Notes under the pieces: model-generated | Databases searched by the model: none | What the model was told of the DNA's origin: nothing | The model's input: the letters and a program-made list of their open reading frames with translations, nothing else | Position numbers and translations under genes: made by a program | In this document: positions 14,844 through 26,330 of the stretch, piece by piece | Numbering within the stretch: the stretch's first letter is position 1 | How the letters are laid out: every line of letters starts with the position of its first letter | NCBI GenBank assembly: GCA_904063045.1 | Contig: CAJFCJ010000006.1 | Coordinates: forward strand, 3,488,408 to 3,552,407 | Direction: 5' to 3' | Source: Dimorphilus gyrociliatus | Lineage: Eukaryota; Annelida; Polychaeta; Dinophilidae | Length of the DNA: 64,000 nt

Positions 14844-15812
14844 TTACAACAATTGTTTATTTTTATTATAGACAGTTAGTAGTAAATCATCAACAAATTC
14901 CGACCTTGACTTGAACTTTTCCCAACTCTTTTCTAGCATTGAAATATTTTTTGACAACAAAACATTACGAAATCTATCTGCGTCTTGTATAGACAACAAG
15001 CGACATTTTTCAACATTACATAGATCGTTATAGTCTTTCAATTTTGGTAACAGTTTTACACCTAAATAGTTTTCTATTGTTTTATAGTTGACGCTAAAAG
15101 TTCTTAAAGGGATAGTATTATTAACAGATTCATTGGGAATGACGAAAGAACCGGTTATTGTTTGTTCATGTGGTTGTTTAATAACTATTATTTTATATAA
15201 ATGAGTCGGAACAGCCACGAAATTTTTACCAATCACTTTAAAATTAACAGTAAATTGGGAATTTTTCATTTCCGGTAGAAATAGAGGTCCAGAGAAGACT
15301 GAAATTTCGTTGTATTTTTCAACTAATAGCCTAACGTAAAATTCAATTTGAGACCAATAAATTTGATTATTTTCCCGATTCTGAGGTACAATATTTGTTA
15401 AGAGAAACGTCTCATCCATAGCCTTTTGATCATGCTTATGATTTGCAGCAGACGCTAAATGACCTCTTGTATAATCGCTATGTCCGTAGTCAAAATTCTG
15501 GGAGATAAACGGTTGAACGTCGTTATCACTCTTAAAAATTTTCTTCTTCTTTGCTGAACCACGGTAGTTTTTAACAGTTAATTTTTCAAAAACCCATTGG
15601 GGAACTCTTAACGCTGTGTTGTAACTAGTAAAATAGGATCGTCTTACTAAAAATTCGCCAGGTTTTTGCGGCCTTCCGAATGGAAATGGATCATTAATCG
15701 AGTATTTATCCAAATTTTTAGTGCAAACTTGAATACTAGACACAGTTAAGCAGTAATTTCGCGTTTCCCAGAAACTGAGTATCCCTAAGAGTATTGATAA
15801 TGTTTCAGTCAT
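14844..15812 (-). CDS. EXOG: EXOG / endonuclease G family mitochondrial nuclease
   Basis: Single-exon gene of 322 aa from ATG 15812. It matches the DNA/RNA non-specific (beta-beta-alpha metal) nuclease family. DYTRGHLASAANHK carries the catalytic His118 in the position of the DRGH/SRGH motif, and AMDETFLLTNIVPQNRENN includes the metal-binding asparagine region. Downstream segments VFSGPLFLP, VAVPTHLYKII and GSFVIPNE, and the C-terminal extension with CNVEKCRLL, are typical of EXOG rather than ENDOG. The N-terminus is hydrophobic (LSILLGILSFW), fitting the membrane anchor of EXOG in the mitochondrial inner membrane. EXOG has 5'-exo/endonuclease activity in mitochondrial DNA repair. The motif has Thr-Arg-Gly-His, close to EXOG's Ser-Arg-Gly-His. 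Confidence 0.92.
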   Translation of the reverse strand: MTETLSILLGILSFWETRNYCLTVSSIQVCTKNLDKYSINDPFPFGRPQKPGEFLVRRSYFTSYNTALRVPQWVFEKLTVKNYRGSAKKKKIFKSDNDVQPFISQNFDYGHSDYTRGHLASAANHKHDQKAMDETFLLTNIVPQNRENNQIYWSQIEFYVRLLVEKYNEISVFSGPLFLPEMKNSQFTVNFKVIGKNFVAVPTHLYKIIVIKQPHEQTITGSFVIPNESVNNTIPLRTFSVNYKTIENYLGVKLLPKLKDYNDLCNVEKCRLLSIQDADRFRNVLLSKNISMLEKSWEKFKSRSEFVDDLLLTVYNKNKQLL

Positions 15813-16128
15813 CTTCTCTAATCTTTATGTTATCCAGTCTGCAACTGCTTGCTTTTGTTACATATACAGTATATATATATATGTTGGTATATCCGCATTT
15901 CCTCAAAACCTTTTAACTAGTTTCTTTCTTAATCGAAACAGTACGACGAAAAAACCTTTTGATAAGCCTACAAGTACTTTGAATTCTCGGTCTATAAGCG
16001 CTGGCCTAACAAGACAGAATACAATTTTTTTGTTTTATATAGGCTTATACTCTGTACACTGCATAATTTTGAAATATTAACATGTTTTTTTATTAATTTA
16101 CAAGAAAATGTAGTTTGTTATTAAACTG

Positions 16129-19100
16129 TTAGTACTTTCCGTAAGTTTTTTTAGAACGTTCTCGTAAGTGATAACGAGTTGGCGTTGAACCTGCAGATGT
16201 TTCATTAGAGGCTATCTCTGGGGTTGATAGGCCGTTATTTTGTCTTTGTTTCTTTTTCAAAGGAGTTTGAGGTGATTTTTCTCGTTCTGGAATGGGAATT
16301 TCTTTTTCTATTGGTGTTTTAGAAGAGTTATTCAGCTTCCTCTTTCTGGGTGAGCCTTTATTGCTAGAAGCTTTATTACTATTTTTACCAGCTTCAATGA
16401 AAGATTCTTTAACAGATGTGGTAACTGGATCAGAATTATTAGATATTTCAGCATCATTAAAAGTTTCTTTATTCTTTGAATTTCCCCTTTTTTCGTTTAT
16501 TTCCGTAGTGTTAGCAGTCGACTTGGGACTTTTCCTGGATTTTTTTACCTGAGGTTTACGGAAATTAAATTATAAATTATAATAAAAATAAAATTTTTAT
16601 ATTAGTCCTTACAGATGTATTTTTCTCTTCTGTTGATTGTATCGATTTTTCAGGTGAATCTATGGCTTTCTTTATTTTATTTAATATTTCAATATTTGAT
16701 GTCTTCCTAATAACTTTTTCATCTTTTTTTAGTTGAGAGTCTTTGTATTTAATTTGAAAGACGCATGTTTCAAAGGCTTTCTCACTTCTTTTAACGCACT
16801 GAGCTGATTCGACTCGTTTCTTTTTTTCATTATCAGTTGTATGAAACGTTCATTAAAAACGGATAATAAACATATTTTCTACTTACTTCGACTCCATTCG
16901 ACATTTTTTTTGCAATATTAACAATATTTTCATTCTCTCCCAGTATATCTTCTTCATCATCGTCAGAACTGTCAACCATTTTTTCTTCAATCTTTTCCTC
17001 TTCAAGTTCTGTATCCGCCTCGGATGATTTGACACATTCCCAAAAATAATTGATGATTGTCCTCTTCTGTTCAAGGGTACTTATTCTTGTATAATGTCTC
17101 TCTGTAAAACGGATATTAGGGAAAATATTATTAAAAACGATTACAATAGCATTTTAAAGAAACATACCACTGTAAGATATGAAACTTTCTATGAAGGATT
17201 TAATATTTGAAAGAGAAAGTAAACGCTCTTTTGAAAAGGTTTTCAACATACAGTTTACCAATGTTTGCGCAACCATGCAGTGCTTGCTGTTTTTATTCCA
17301 ATCAGAGGCGAAGGATAGTAGAACATCTAAAGGGACAAATATTAAGAATTTCCAATGAAATATACCCATAAAGAATCACCTAAGTGGAAGTCTTCCAATT
17401 TCAGTAAAACACTGGCCAATCCTTCACAGTCTTTATCATTACTGATTATTCCAGATTTAATAATCACTTTGAAATAAGTCATATTTATTAAAACATATAA
17501 ATTTGTTAATTAGGTGTATACTTTTTAAAATGCTGAGAGACTTGAATGGTAGTTCGAGATTTATGGACATTCTTAAAGCTTTTAATAATTTTCCTTGATG
17601 TAAAAAGTTCTCTAATTTCTGTTGTCTACAGAAAACAATTGATGTCTCATATTATGCTGTTTGCTGCAATGATAATAAAAATGATAAATGTCAAGCTTAC
17701 TTTAAGTATAGTTGACTTCTTTTCTCTGCTTCAGCTATCAACTCTTCTTCAGTTACATCCTATAAAATGAAAACGAGAAGAAAATTAATGAGTGTATTTA
17801 AACAAATCTTTTAACTCACCTTCCATAGTAATAAAACAGAATCGGCAGCACCGGAAACAATTCGGTCACCAGCTTTATTTGTAGCCAAGGCCCAAATCTA
17901 GTAAAAAAGAAAAACTTAAACTATCTTATGCTAAGTTAAGATATCAGTTACTTTGTCGTCGTGTTCACTGTAGGTTTTGAGGCATTCTCGTGTCTTGATA
18001 CTCCACAATTTGATGTTTCCATCCGCAGCAGAACTGATTAAATCTTGACCGTTATTAACAAATGCTACGTGTAAAACTGATACCGAATGACCTTCAAATG
18101 TCTAAAACAAATTACTTTTTATTATGAAGTTATTGTACCTATATGTATATTAATTTACATTTAGGCAAGAAAAGTCTTTAGAGGACCATAGTTTCAAAGT
18201 TCCATCCACAGAAGCAGTTACTACAGTCTGGAAAAGAAAGAATGTGAGATTTTACTTGTAAATAAAAGAACATCAAACCGGTTCTGTTGGTGAAAATTGA
18301 GTACACCAAATACCCCTTTTGTGTCCTGTACAGGTTCCTTTTAACTGCAAATCTGGTAGAGACCACACCTGAAAGATTACACTTTTACTGAAATTTTTTG
18401 AAGAAAAATTAGAGTTTTAGATACCTTGGCAGTCTTATCCTTTGATGCAGTCACCACTAATTTGTCTTTTCTCGATATATCAATACTATTAATGTCTTTA
18501 TCGTGAGCTAATTCAGTGCTTAAGCAAATTAGTTTATTTTCTTCATTATCAACATCTTCCAATTTCCATAGCTTCAAAATTCTGTCACTACCTCCACTAA
18601 CAATATACTTATCAAGTCTGAAATTTTATATTACAATATCGAAGTTAATGGTATTTTCCAAGAATTAATACTTTACTTTGCGAAAGCTACAGCTCCAACA
18701 GCCTGGGAATGACCCGAACCGACTGCGACTTGACGTATTTTATTATCTTTGAATTGCCAAACTCTAACTGTTGTATCCTGATGTAATTAAAGAAATTAGA
18801 GTTTAAAAAAAAACTAAATGCCTATTACTTACTTTACTACCAGTTACGAATAATTCTTTAGAATGAACGTCTATACAAGTAACAATATCTTCATGCCCCG
18901 ATATAATTGTGCATGACCATGTAGTTATATCAAAAATTTTAATAAGATGACTATTAGTTGCTAACAAAATTTTTTCATCATCCAAGAATTTAACAGAAAT
19001 AATTTCATCGTTGTAACCAACAAGCTTCGAGCAGAAAGACAAAATTTGATTAATATTATATTTGATCATCTAAGAAAGAAGTAAAGGATCTAATTTCTCT

Positions 19101-20779
19101 TACCTGCCTCGACATGCGCATGGAGGCTAAATCATAGAATAAGATATTTTGATCATTTGATACAAAAGCTAATTGTTTTTTATCATAAGAAAGGAAACCA
19201 GATGTTATTAAAACGTCAGTGTCTTCATTTCTCTTTCTTGTCTGTTGATGATTATATAATATTTGTTCAAGGTCATAAAAAATATGACAGAATGCTAACT
19301 TACCTTTGGAACGATGCGATCGTGAGTATACACATTGCACGCTGATTTAGCATTCCAAATTTTTAATTGGCCTAAAAAGGGGACAGAATGCTCAAAGGGT
19401 CGTTTAATATAAGAAGCGTAATTTTACCTTTAGATCCACCAGTTAAGAAGTAATCATTATTATCTTTTACTCCATATTTTTCAGCTTGCATTTCAGGTGG
19501 AACAAGCATCAAAACTTCAACAGACTGTTAGGTAAAACAAACGATTGTTTATATATAAATTAATATACATTTGTTTTAAATATAGCTTACCTCAAATATT
19601 GCAATAACTTTCATTTTTTCATTATCTTCTAGATTCCAAATAATTACTACGTTATCTCTTCCACCACTAATAAGAAATTTAAAAATTTTTAACTGAAATA
19701 TGTTAAAATATTTCTACTGTGTAAAAAATAAAATAATACCTAAATAGTCTTTTCTCATCAGCAGAGAAACATAAAGTTGTCACGAAACTCGTGTGACTTT
19801 GTAGATCTGCTATACATTTTGACTTTACCAAATCCCATCTCTTTATCATTCCATCTTGGTAGCAAGTAAAAGTTTGTAATTTTTCCGAGTTCGGGTGATA
19901 CGTTATAGTTCTATTATAAATAATTAAAAATTCAATAAAATTAAAACGTTATTTGTATTTAACTAACGTAACAACTCCATTTTGAGCTTTCAAGTTATGT
20001 GTATAATATTGCTTGTCAATATCCCAAATTTTGCATGTTCCATCAGAGCTACCTGTCGCTAGTAAAGTTGAACTAACGTCAAATTCCATACATAGAATAG
20101 GCAAATTATGAACAGCCTGAAAAGTTTCTTGTTATAAATAATTCTAACAAACTTTTGACATTTATTGAAATATACCTTGAATTTTCTTATTAGTTCATTA
20201 TCTTTTAAATTATATTGTTTTATAAGTAAAGTTCGTTCAGCAGTTAATATATACTATATTAGGAGAACTTAAATTATAGTTTTTATATTAATAATTGAAG
20301 ACTTACCTTATTATCGGGAGTTACAACGAAACAGGTAATTTCTTCTCCATCAATCTGTGTAAAAATTGAAAATTACTTTTTTTTAGATCTTTTACATAAA
20401 ATTATAAAAGAAAGCAAAACTGAATAAATGCAATAGAAAACCTACTTCACCAAAAGAGTGTTTAATAATGCCTTTTTCCGAAACGCAGTGAACTTGGTTT
20501 CCACACAACGTGAATAGATTATCTTTTCCTTCCTAAATATTTTAATTAGAAAATCATAATAAATAACGTATAGCATTCTAAATACAAACTATTATCTTTC
20601 CACCAGTATAAAATGGATGAAACTTTGCGTCCACTGCATAGCTGAATAAAAAGATTCATAATAAAAAAAAATGCTAATATTTTAACGACACATAATATCG
20701 CTCGCTAACTTCTAAAGCTTGTATCATAGATTTTGAAACGAAAATAATCAAAGTCTAGTGAAACTTACTTCTTAGCCAT
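16129..20779 (-). CDS. TBL3: TBL3/UTP13, WD40 protein of the small-subunit processome
   Basis: I traced 25 exons from ATG 20779 (an 11-nt first coding exon, 20779-20769) to TAA 16129; phases agree throughout, about 1032 aa. Exons include 20641-20590, 20532-20446, 20354-20307, 20253-20176, 20116-19968, 19910-19740, 19666-19591, 19524-19428, 19371-19304, 19241-19104, 19024-18833, 18777-18677, 18617-18425, 18368-18279, 18227-18159, 18101-17952, 17897-17820, 17759-17701, 17625-17522, 17466-17380, 17326-17168, 17101-16887, 16819-16613 and 16548-16129. The start NYAVDAKFHPFYTGG, two WD40 propellers and the UTP13 C-terminal domain (ENFLHQGKLLKALRMSINLE, FASDWNKNSKHC, SERHYTRI) match human TBL3. UTP13 acts in the nucleolus in 18S rRNA maturation. 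The last ~200 residues are an acidic then Lys/Ser-rich tail absent from human TBL3. Confidence 0.95.
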
Positions 20780-22674
20780 TTTTCTTATGAAATCTTCCTA
20801 TTTTGATAAAAAATAATTTCAGTTTAGTTTATATTCTTTAGAACTCACGTTATTAGAAACGTGCTGCACGACGAAATATACTTTTTAAAATTACCAGTTT
20901 TCATTCTAAAAATTATTCCAATTACTTACAAAATATAACTTTACAATTGTTATGGATTTGACATACTTATTAATAGTTAATATATATACACTTATATCTA
21001 CTAATGATAAAAAATAGATATACAAAATATGGGAATATAATATAAAAAACATAGAACTAGTTACTTAATAGTTAAATCAAATATTCGATAAAGCAAATAG
21101 AAAGGAAGAGAGAATAAATTTGTCTTTTTCTTTATCTTTCTTTAAAAAAAAGAAAAACTTAAGATAATTTTATAAATTAAAAAAAAGCTTAATAGAAATG
21201 ATATTGCTAATTTATTAATAAAACTAATTTTCATTAAATAGCTTACAAGTGAAATATTATAGGCGTTGCGTTATTGTTTCTTGTAGGATAAAATTCTGAT
21301 AGTTGTTACTATTATATTTTATTAGCTTGAAAGGGTTTTTGTTCTATTAATAGTAAATGTAATATTTAAAAAAAATAGAAATAGTTAAATTTACTCTATT
21401 AACCATATTTTATTGATAAAATATTCAACTACTTTGTTTGATTATATAATTCACAAAACAAATGTATATAAATAATGTATAAGTATAATTTAATAGTTGT
21501 ATATTTGAGAGTCGTCTTGAATAATTGCTTTTTTGTGTGTTTGGAAGGAAAAAAGATAAAATTATTTTGGCTCCCATCCAAATCTATTTTGTCTTTCTTT
21601 ACAGGTCGCTTAGTTCAATTCTGCAAAAACAATCCTAAGAAATCCGTTACCCTCGTTTAGCCAATTAGAAACTCGGTAACGTGTCACGTGAGACATCTGA
21701 GAAGGATCGCTGGATATGACATGCAAATGGGCCTAGAATTTGAAAAAAATAGAGGCGACACCTAGAAGGGAAGTTCCTCATTTCAGAACAAAAAAGATAC
21801 CAGTATACTCATAAAGATTACGTATTTTAACCCTTTACATTCTCTGATGGCTCGTCATAAAAGAAGCTCTACTTAACACAAGTCAAAAGAACACATGACG
21901 TAACTTCAAAATACTACTAGTTATCTCACGAAAGCTTGTCTGTATTAATCATTTGTCAACAAATCAGCAACAAAAGACTACTGTTTTTCATCCTTCCTCT
22001 TTATTCTATACTCAACTTATCAAAAAGACATTCTAAAACAGTAAGAATAATAAAAAAAGGAGGAAAACTGAAGAAAAATTTTTTTTAGGCCTCCATTATA
22101 GTCGAGCATTTATTACGTTCCCATTGTTGCGAACGTTTACTTCTTTAACAAAACATATATAGAGACATTTATCAAGATATTCAAGTAGAATTTTTTATTT
22201 GGATTAAAACTTTCGAAGAAAAGAGAAGTTTATCCTCTCCTCTCACTTTATATTCGATTTTTGTTATTCCTTTGACGAAGAACTGGAAGGAATTTAATCA
22301 AGAAAAAGAGAAACGGAATATTTAAAATAGACAAATACAAACCAATTGTCTTAAGGTTTTTTTCAGAAAGGTTCAAAGCTCAAAAGCCTGTAAGTAACTT
22401 GTCAATTTATGTTCTTATTGTTTATACAATAACCATCAGCCAATACTAAGTAACAGTGATAAAGAGAATGACAATTTTTTAGGTTAAAAAAAATGGAACG
22501 TTTCTCGTCCTTTGAACCCTTCGTTATTTAACGTTAACGAAATAAAAGCGTAAAAGACTCTTATCTAAAAAAAAATGCCCTAATTACATAATTATTTTAG
22601 ACTTTATTACAGTTTTACGCATAACTACTCTACATACTTTTTTATTACTATTCCAGATCTGAACGTAATGAAAA
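20780..22674. promoter_or_regulatory. divergent intergenic region, TBL3 / Ig-domain gene
   Basis: 1.9 kb of very AT-rich DNA between head-to-head genes. A slightly less AT-rich block at about 21650-21770 contains a CACGTGA E-box-like site near 21683. No supported ORF longer than about 60 codons is present. Confidence 0.35.
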
Positions 22675-23677
22675 ATGTATCGAAAATGGATAAATATTGC
22701 TCTATTAGGTAATATCTTTCGAATGTTTATCGATTGATAGATATTTAATGTATTTATTCATGTATAGGTCTAGTAATCATTGCAACTTCTTCGTATTCAA
22801 AAGTCTTTGTGAAAAAAAAAGTGGAATTAGCAAGAGGTAGCTGCTTTAGGCTGGAGTGTTTCAAGGGGCGGAAAAACGGAAGCAGCGCCTATTTTATAGC
22901 TAATACAACAGGTAAAGGCCTAAAGAAACGTCATCTACTGATTGGTGGACGCCTTTGGGAAATGCACAATAAAAAGGATATAACTGTTGAAGAAATTCAC
23001 AATATGTTTATTTTCAACTTTTGTAATTTAACAGCTAATGATTCCGGTAATTATAATTTCACATTAGATCACAGTATTCTAGACTACTTTCATACATTGC
23101 TCTTCCTCGATTAATATGTTCTTCTTTGCATCGAATCAGCTGATAACTATATATTAGCATATACAGTATATCTTAGAAAAATAAAGAAAAAAAATGATAC
23201 CTATTATTGTACTAGATTATTAATTTCATGTCTTTTACTCTCTTCATTAGGAGAATACGTTTGCAAATTATTCGACTACGATCATGATCGTATAAGAAAA
23301 GTTGTGAATAAAACGAAAATTGAATTACGTGTAGTTAACATAAATCGAAAATATACTGGTAAGTTTGTTATTGAAAAGATTTAAAAAAAAAACATATGAT
23401 AAGGATTATCACGTGTATACTATATACTGTATAAATATTAAATCTATATATTGCATGTATATGTGTTATGATAATTTAACAGACATAGCTGTAATAAGGG
23501 AAACGAATGTAGGGAATTCAACAATTTCTTACTCATCAATCGGCAAAAGTATTACAATTGATTCAGAGAGAAATATATATAATATAAAAATAGGTTGTTC
23601 TATATATCATATAAAATATAATTTACTTTATCTAACTGTTTAATTAATTATTAATATAATTTGTCTTTGTTTGTTTC

Positions 23678-23732
<55 letters not shown>

Positions 23733-24238
23733 CTTATGAGACTTTACCTGCAACTTCAACCGCTCAGAATTCTATAGTTATAAACGGACTATCTATTGAG
23801 AAAATATGGTGGACTATAATAATATTGCTAATTAGTTTACTAATACTCCTGTCTGTTTTGCTGTTTTGCTTTTTAAAGCATACGAGAAGGTATGTAATTT
23901 AAGTTAAAGTGTTAGAATATTGACTCCATATCATTCTTGGCTAATCTATCTTTTAAAGGAAAAAGAAGAAAAATCTTTACATTGAAGGATGTAGATTTGA
24001 CTTTACATCGGATTTGCCTGATGTTGCCAAGTACGGCACGGTTGAAAAAGATAAAAGCAACTCGAGAAATTTGAATTACAGAAAGGCGTTAGATTGTCAA
24101 AATAATTTGTAAGTAAATAATAAAGTTTTTATACAACAGTTACTTTATTGAAATTCTTTTAGGAATGTTAAAGTTAATAGGAAAAATGAAGAAGTGGAAG
24201 AGAGTATTAAACTATGGTCTTCAACACAGAATCTTTAA
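22675..24238 (+). CDS. single Ig-domain type I membrane protein, family unknown
   Basis: Seven exons: 22675-22708, 22768-23046, 23251-23358, 23483-23593, 23733-23889, 23959-24108 and 24163-24238; 304 aa with phases consistent at every junction. Residues 1-25 form a signal peptide (MYRKWINIALLGLVIIATSS). An Ig-like domain follows, with SCFRLEC as strand B and the F-strand motif LTANDSGEYVC (created only by splicing exon 2 to exon 3). A juxtamembrane stalk with N-glycosylation sequons precedes a transmembrane helix (WWTIIILLISLLILLSVLLF), then a basic stop-transfer (KHTRRKKKK) and a cytoplasmic tail of about 75 residues containing NLYIEG and KYGTV tyrosines. It could be an adhesion or surface-recognition protein. 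I recognise no orthologue. Confidence 0.75.
23687..23730. repeat. (CA)n(TA)n microsatellite in an intron
   Basis: A run of CA then about 19 TA units ends at the AG acceptor of exon 5 of the Ig-domain gene, so the acceptor is preceded by alternating TA rather than a pyrimidine tract. Length variation here could affect splicing. Confidence 0.9.
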
Positions 24239-26330
24239 TCTTGTTTATTGTCTGTAATTGAACTCCGTTGATATTCATGAAAATTTATGGTCAAGATATA
24301 TTTTTAATCTATTAGATGTTTATTTTAAATTCCTGTGTTCATATTTGTCTTTTTTCCTTCCTCTATACCTTTTATTAATACCTTTTTACATAAGAGATTT
24401 TACAGCTTGTAAAAAGAAATTTTCAAATATAACAAAGTTAAAAATAACTCGTAGATATACAGTATATATGGAAATACTTAGATTTGTATATAAAATATTT
24501 CAGATCAGTTAACAAATTCATTCTATAGCAAACTCTATACACATGTACTATGGTAAATGAATTCTTTTTCTTTCATTCATTCTCTTTTTACCTCTTCACA
24601 GTCGGTACAGAAATTCTCTTTAGCAAAGCTAGTGTACTTGTCACAGAAATATGTCAAACAATAATTGAATATTGAAAGGTGGATAAAATTGTCGAAAAAA
24701 GATATAACTCTCACACTTTAGTCAATGTGCCGTTGCATTATACTTAATATATAAATTACTTGAACTTAATGATACAATCTTAATTCCTCCATTTTAAACT
24801 CATATTTTATTCCTTTTTCCTTTTTTTTTATTATAATTTCTCAATTATTATTGTTTACATTCTATATTCAAAACAAAGTAAAAACTACAAAATCCTTTCT
24901 AAACAAATAGTCGAATTACAATTTAGGAATTAATAATATCTACATAAAAAGAAAACAAACAAACTATAATGTATTCATACTTTAACGCTTGTTTTCACAT
25001 TCCTTTATTTTCGTTTAAAAAGAGAAAGAAAAAAAAATTTATATGAATATTAATTATTATTATTAATTATCTCTGTTTAGCTGGAAAAAACCCTATATAT
25101 AATTGATATTCTCTCTCTGTCTCTGTCTCTCTGTTTTTTTATAGTCTTTTATTTTCCATACACAGCTATTTTCCCTTGAAAGGGAGAAAAAAATTATCCT
25201 TTTTTGTATTGGTATTTGTAGACTTGAGTTTCATTATTGAAAGTAAGTTTACCAAGGAGACAGAGAGAGAGAGAAGACCGAGGGGGGTATATATGGGAAA
25301 GAGAAACGATCAAATTTGATGAAAAGAAGAGCCGACTAAAGCGCAAAAAAAATTCAACAACAAATTAAATGAAGCATGAAAGTAGAGAATATCTTAGTAA
25401 AGCAGGCGTAACGATCACCTTTGCATACCATTGATGGTCACAGGGTGTGGCTTATTACAACTATAAGTTAGAGGCGGGGTCTGCAACCTCATTTTTATTT
25501 AACAATCGCCACTTTAACCTCAATTTGCATTTTAACGTCTTAATAGCAAATAAAATTTTATGTTTAGTTTAGATTGTTTAATTGATTAATACTTAAGAAA
25601 TGAGAATTTATAAAATATACTTTCATTCTTTTCCGTCAGTTAGACGATTGACTTTCTCAGCCTTATTAACACGCAAAATGACGACAATGCAGTATATGCT
25701 ATTTTTCCACTCTTCATTAAATTATCTAATGAAATCAGAGAAGGAAAACAGAGTGGAAGATAATGATGTACAGTTAATCAATTAAGTAAGGTCCTCTCTT
25801 CTCTCTCCTCCTGTCTAACGCAATGCCTTTCCAATTAGAACAACTTTCTCAAATAGAAAAGCAATACACATGCGATGAATAAACTATACAATATGTATAA
25901 AATTATAAATATATAGGCATTTGAAAGAATAATGGTTAATTAAGAACAAATTAAAGAAATTACTACTTATAGTTAATTATTCGCTTTTTACTTAATTTTT
26001 AAAATTACTTGTAATTAGTACTGACTAAGAAGAAAGCCTGTGGCTTTTATATATCTTTCTATCTTCTTATATAGTTTATTTCATTAGAAAAGATAATTTA
26101 TCTTTTTTCGAAGAATCTTAAAATTATAAAATGAATATACTGAAGAAAGTTTAGTAAATTGTCTCCTTAATATATCGTCTATGGTTTGTAGTTATATGGT
26201 ATATTATTAATTTTTTCCATTTATAAAATATTGTATAGGAAATGGAGAATGTTAAATTGAAATCACGTGCAAGAAGATATATTTAGCCGTGTTTTTTGTT
26301 AGGAAAACAGAATAAAGACTTCAATTTCAA
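24239..26330. other. intergenic 2.1 kb between convergent genes
   Basis: AT-rich DNA with pyrimidine repeats near 25108-25140 and purine runs near 25258-25290. An unusually GC-richer block lies at 25400-25540 (see findings). Hydrophobic ORFs at 24258-24512 and 25600-25785 are probably chance. No gene is supported. Confidence 0.4.

Noticed and set aside
19070-19103. A 34-nt intron in TBL3
   Set aside because: The first acceptor would give 34 nt and add 15 residues absent from homologues. The next AAG acceptor (exon from 19024) restores exact alignment to human TBL3 and gives a normal 79-nt intron.
23047-23114. Stop at 23112-23114 as the end of a small secreted Ig protein
   Set aside because: A GTAATT donor at 23047 joins to exon 3 and completes the DSGEYVC Ig strand; reading through gives no cysteine. 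A retained-intron form remains possible.
24258-24512. 84-codon ORF after the Ig-domain gene
   Set aside because: Hydrophobic composition typical of T-rich 3' flank; no domain.
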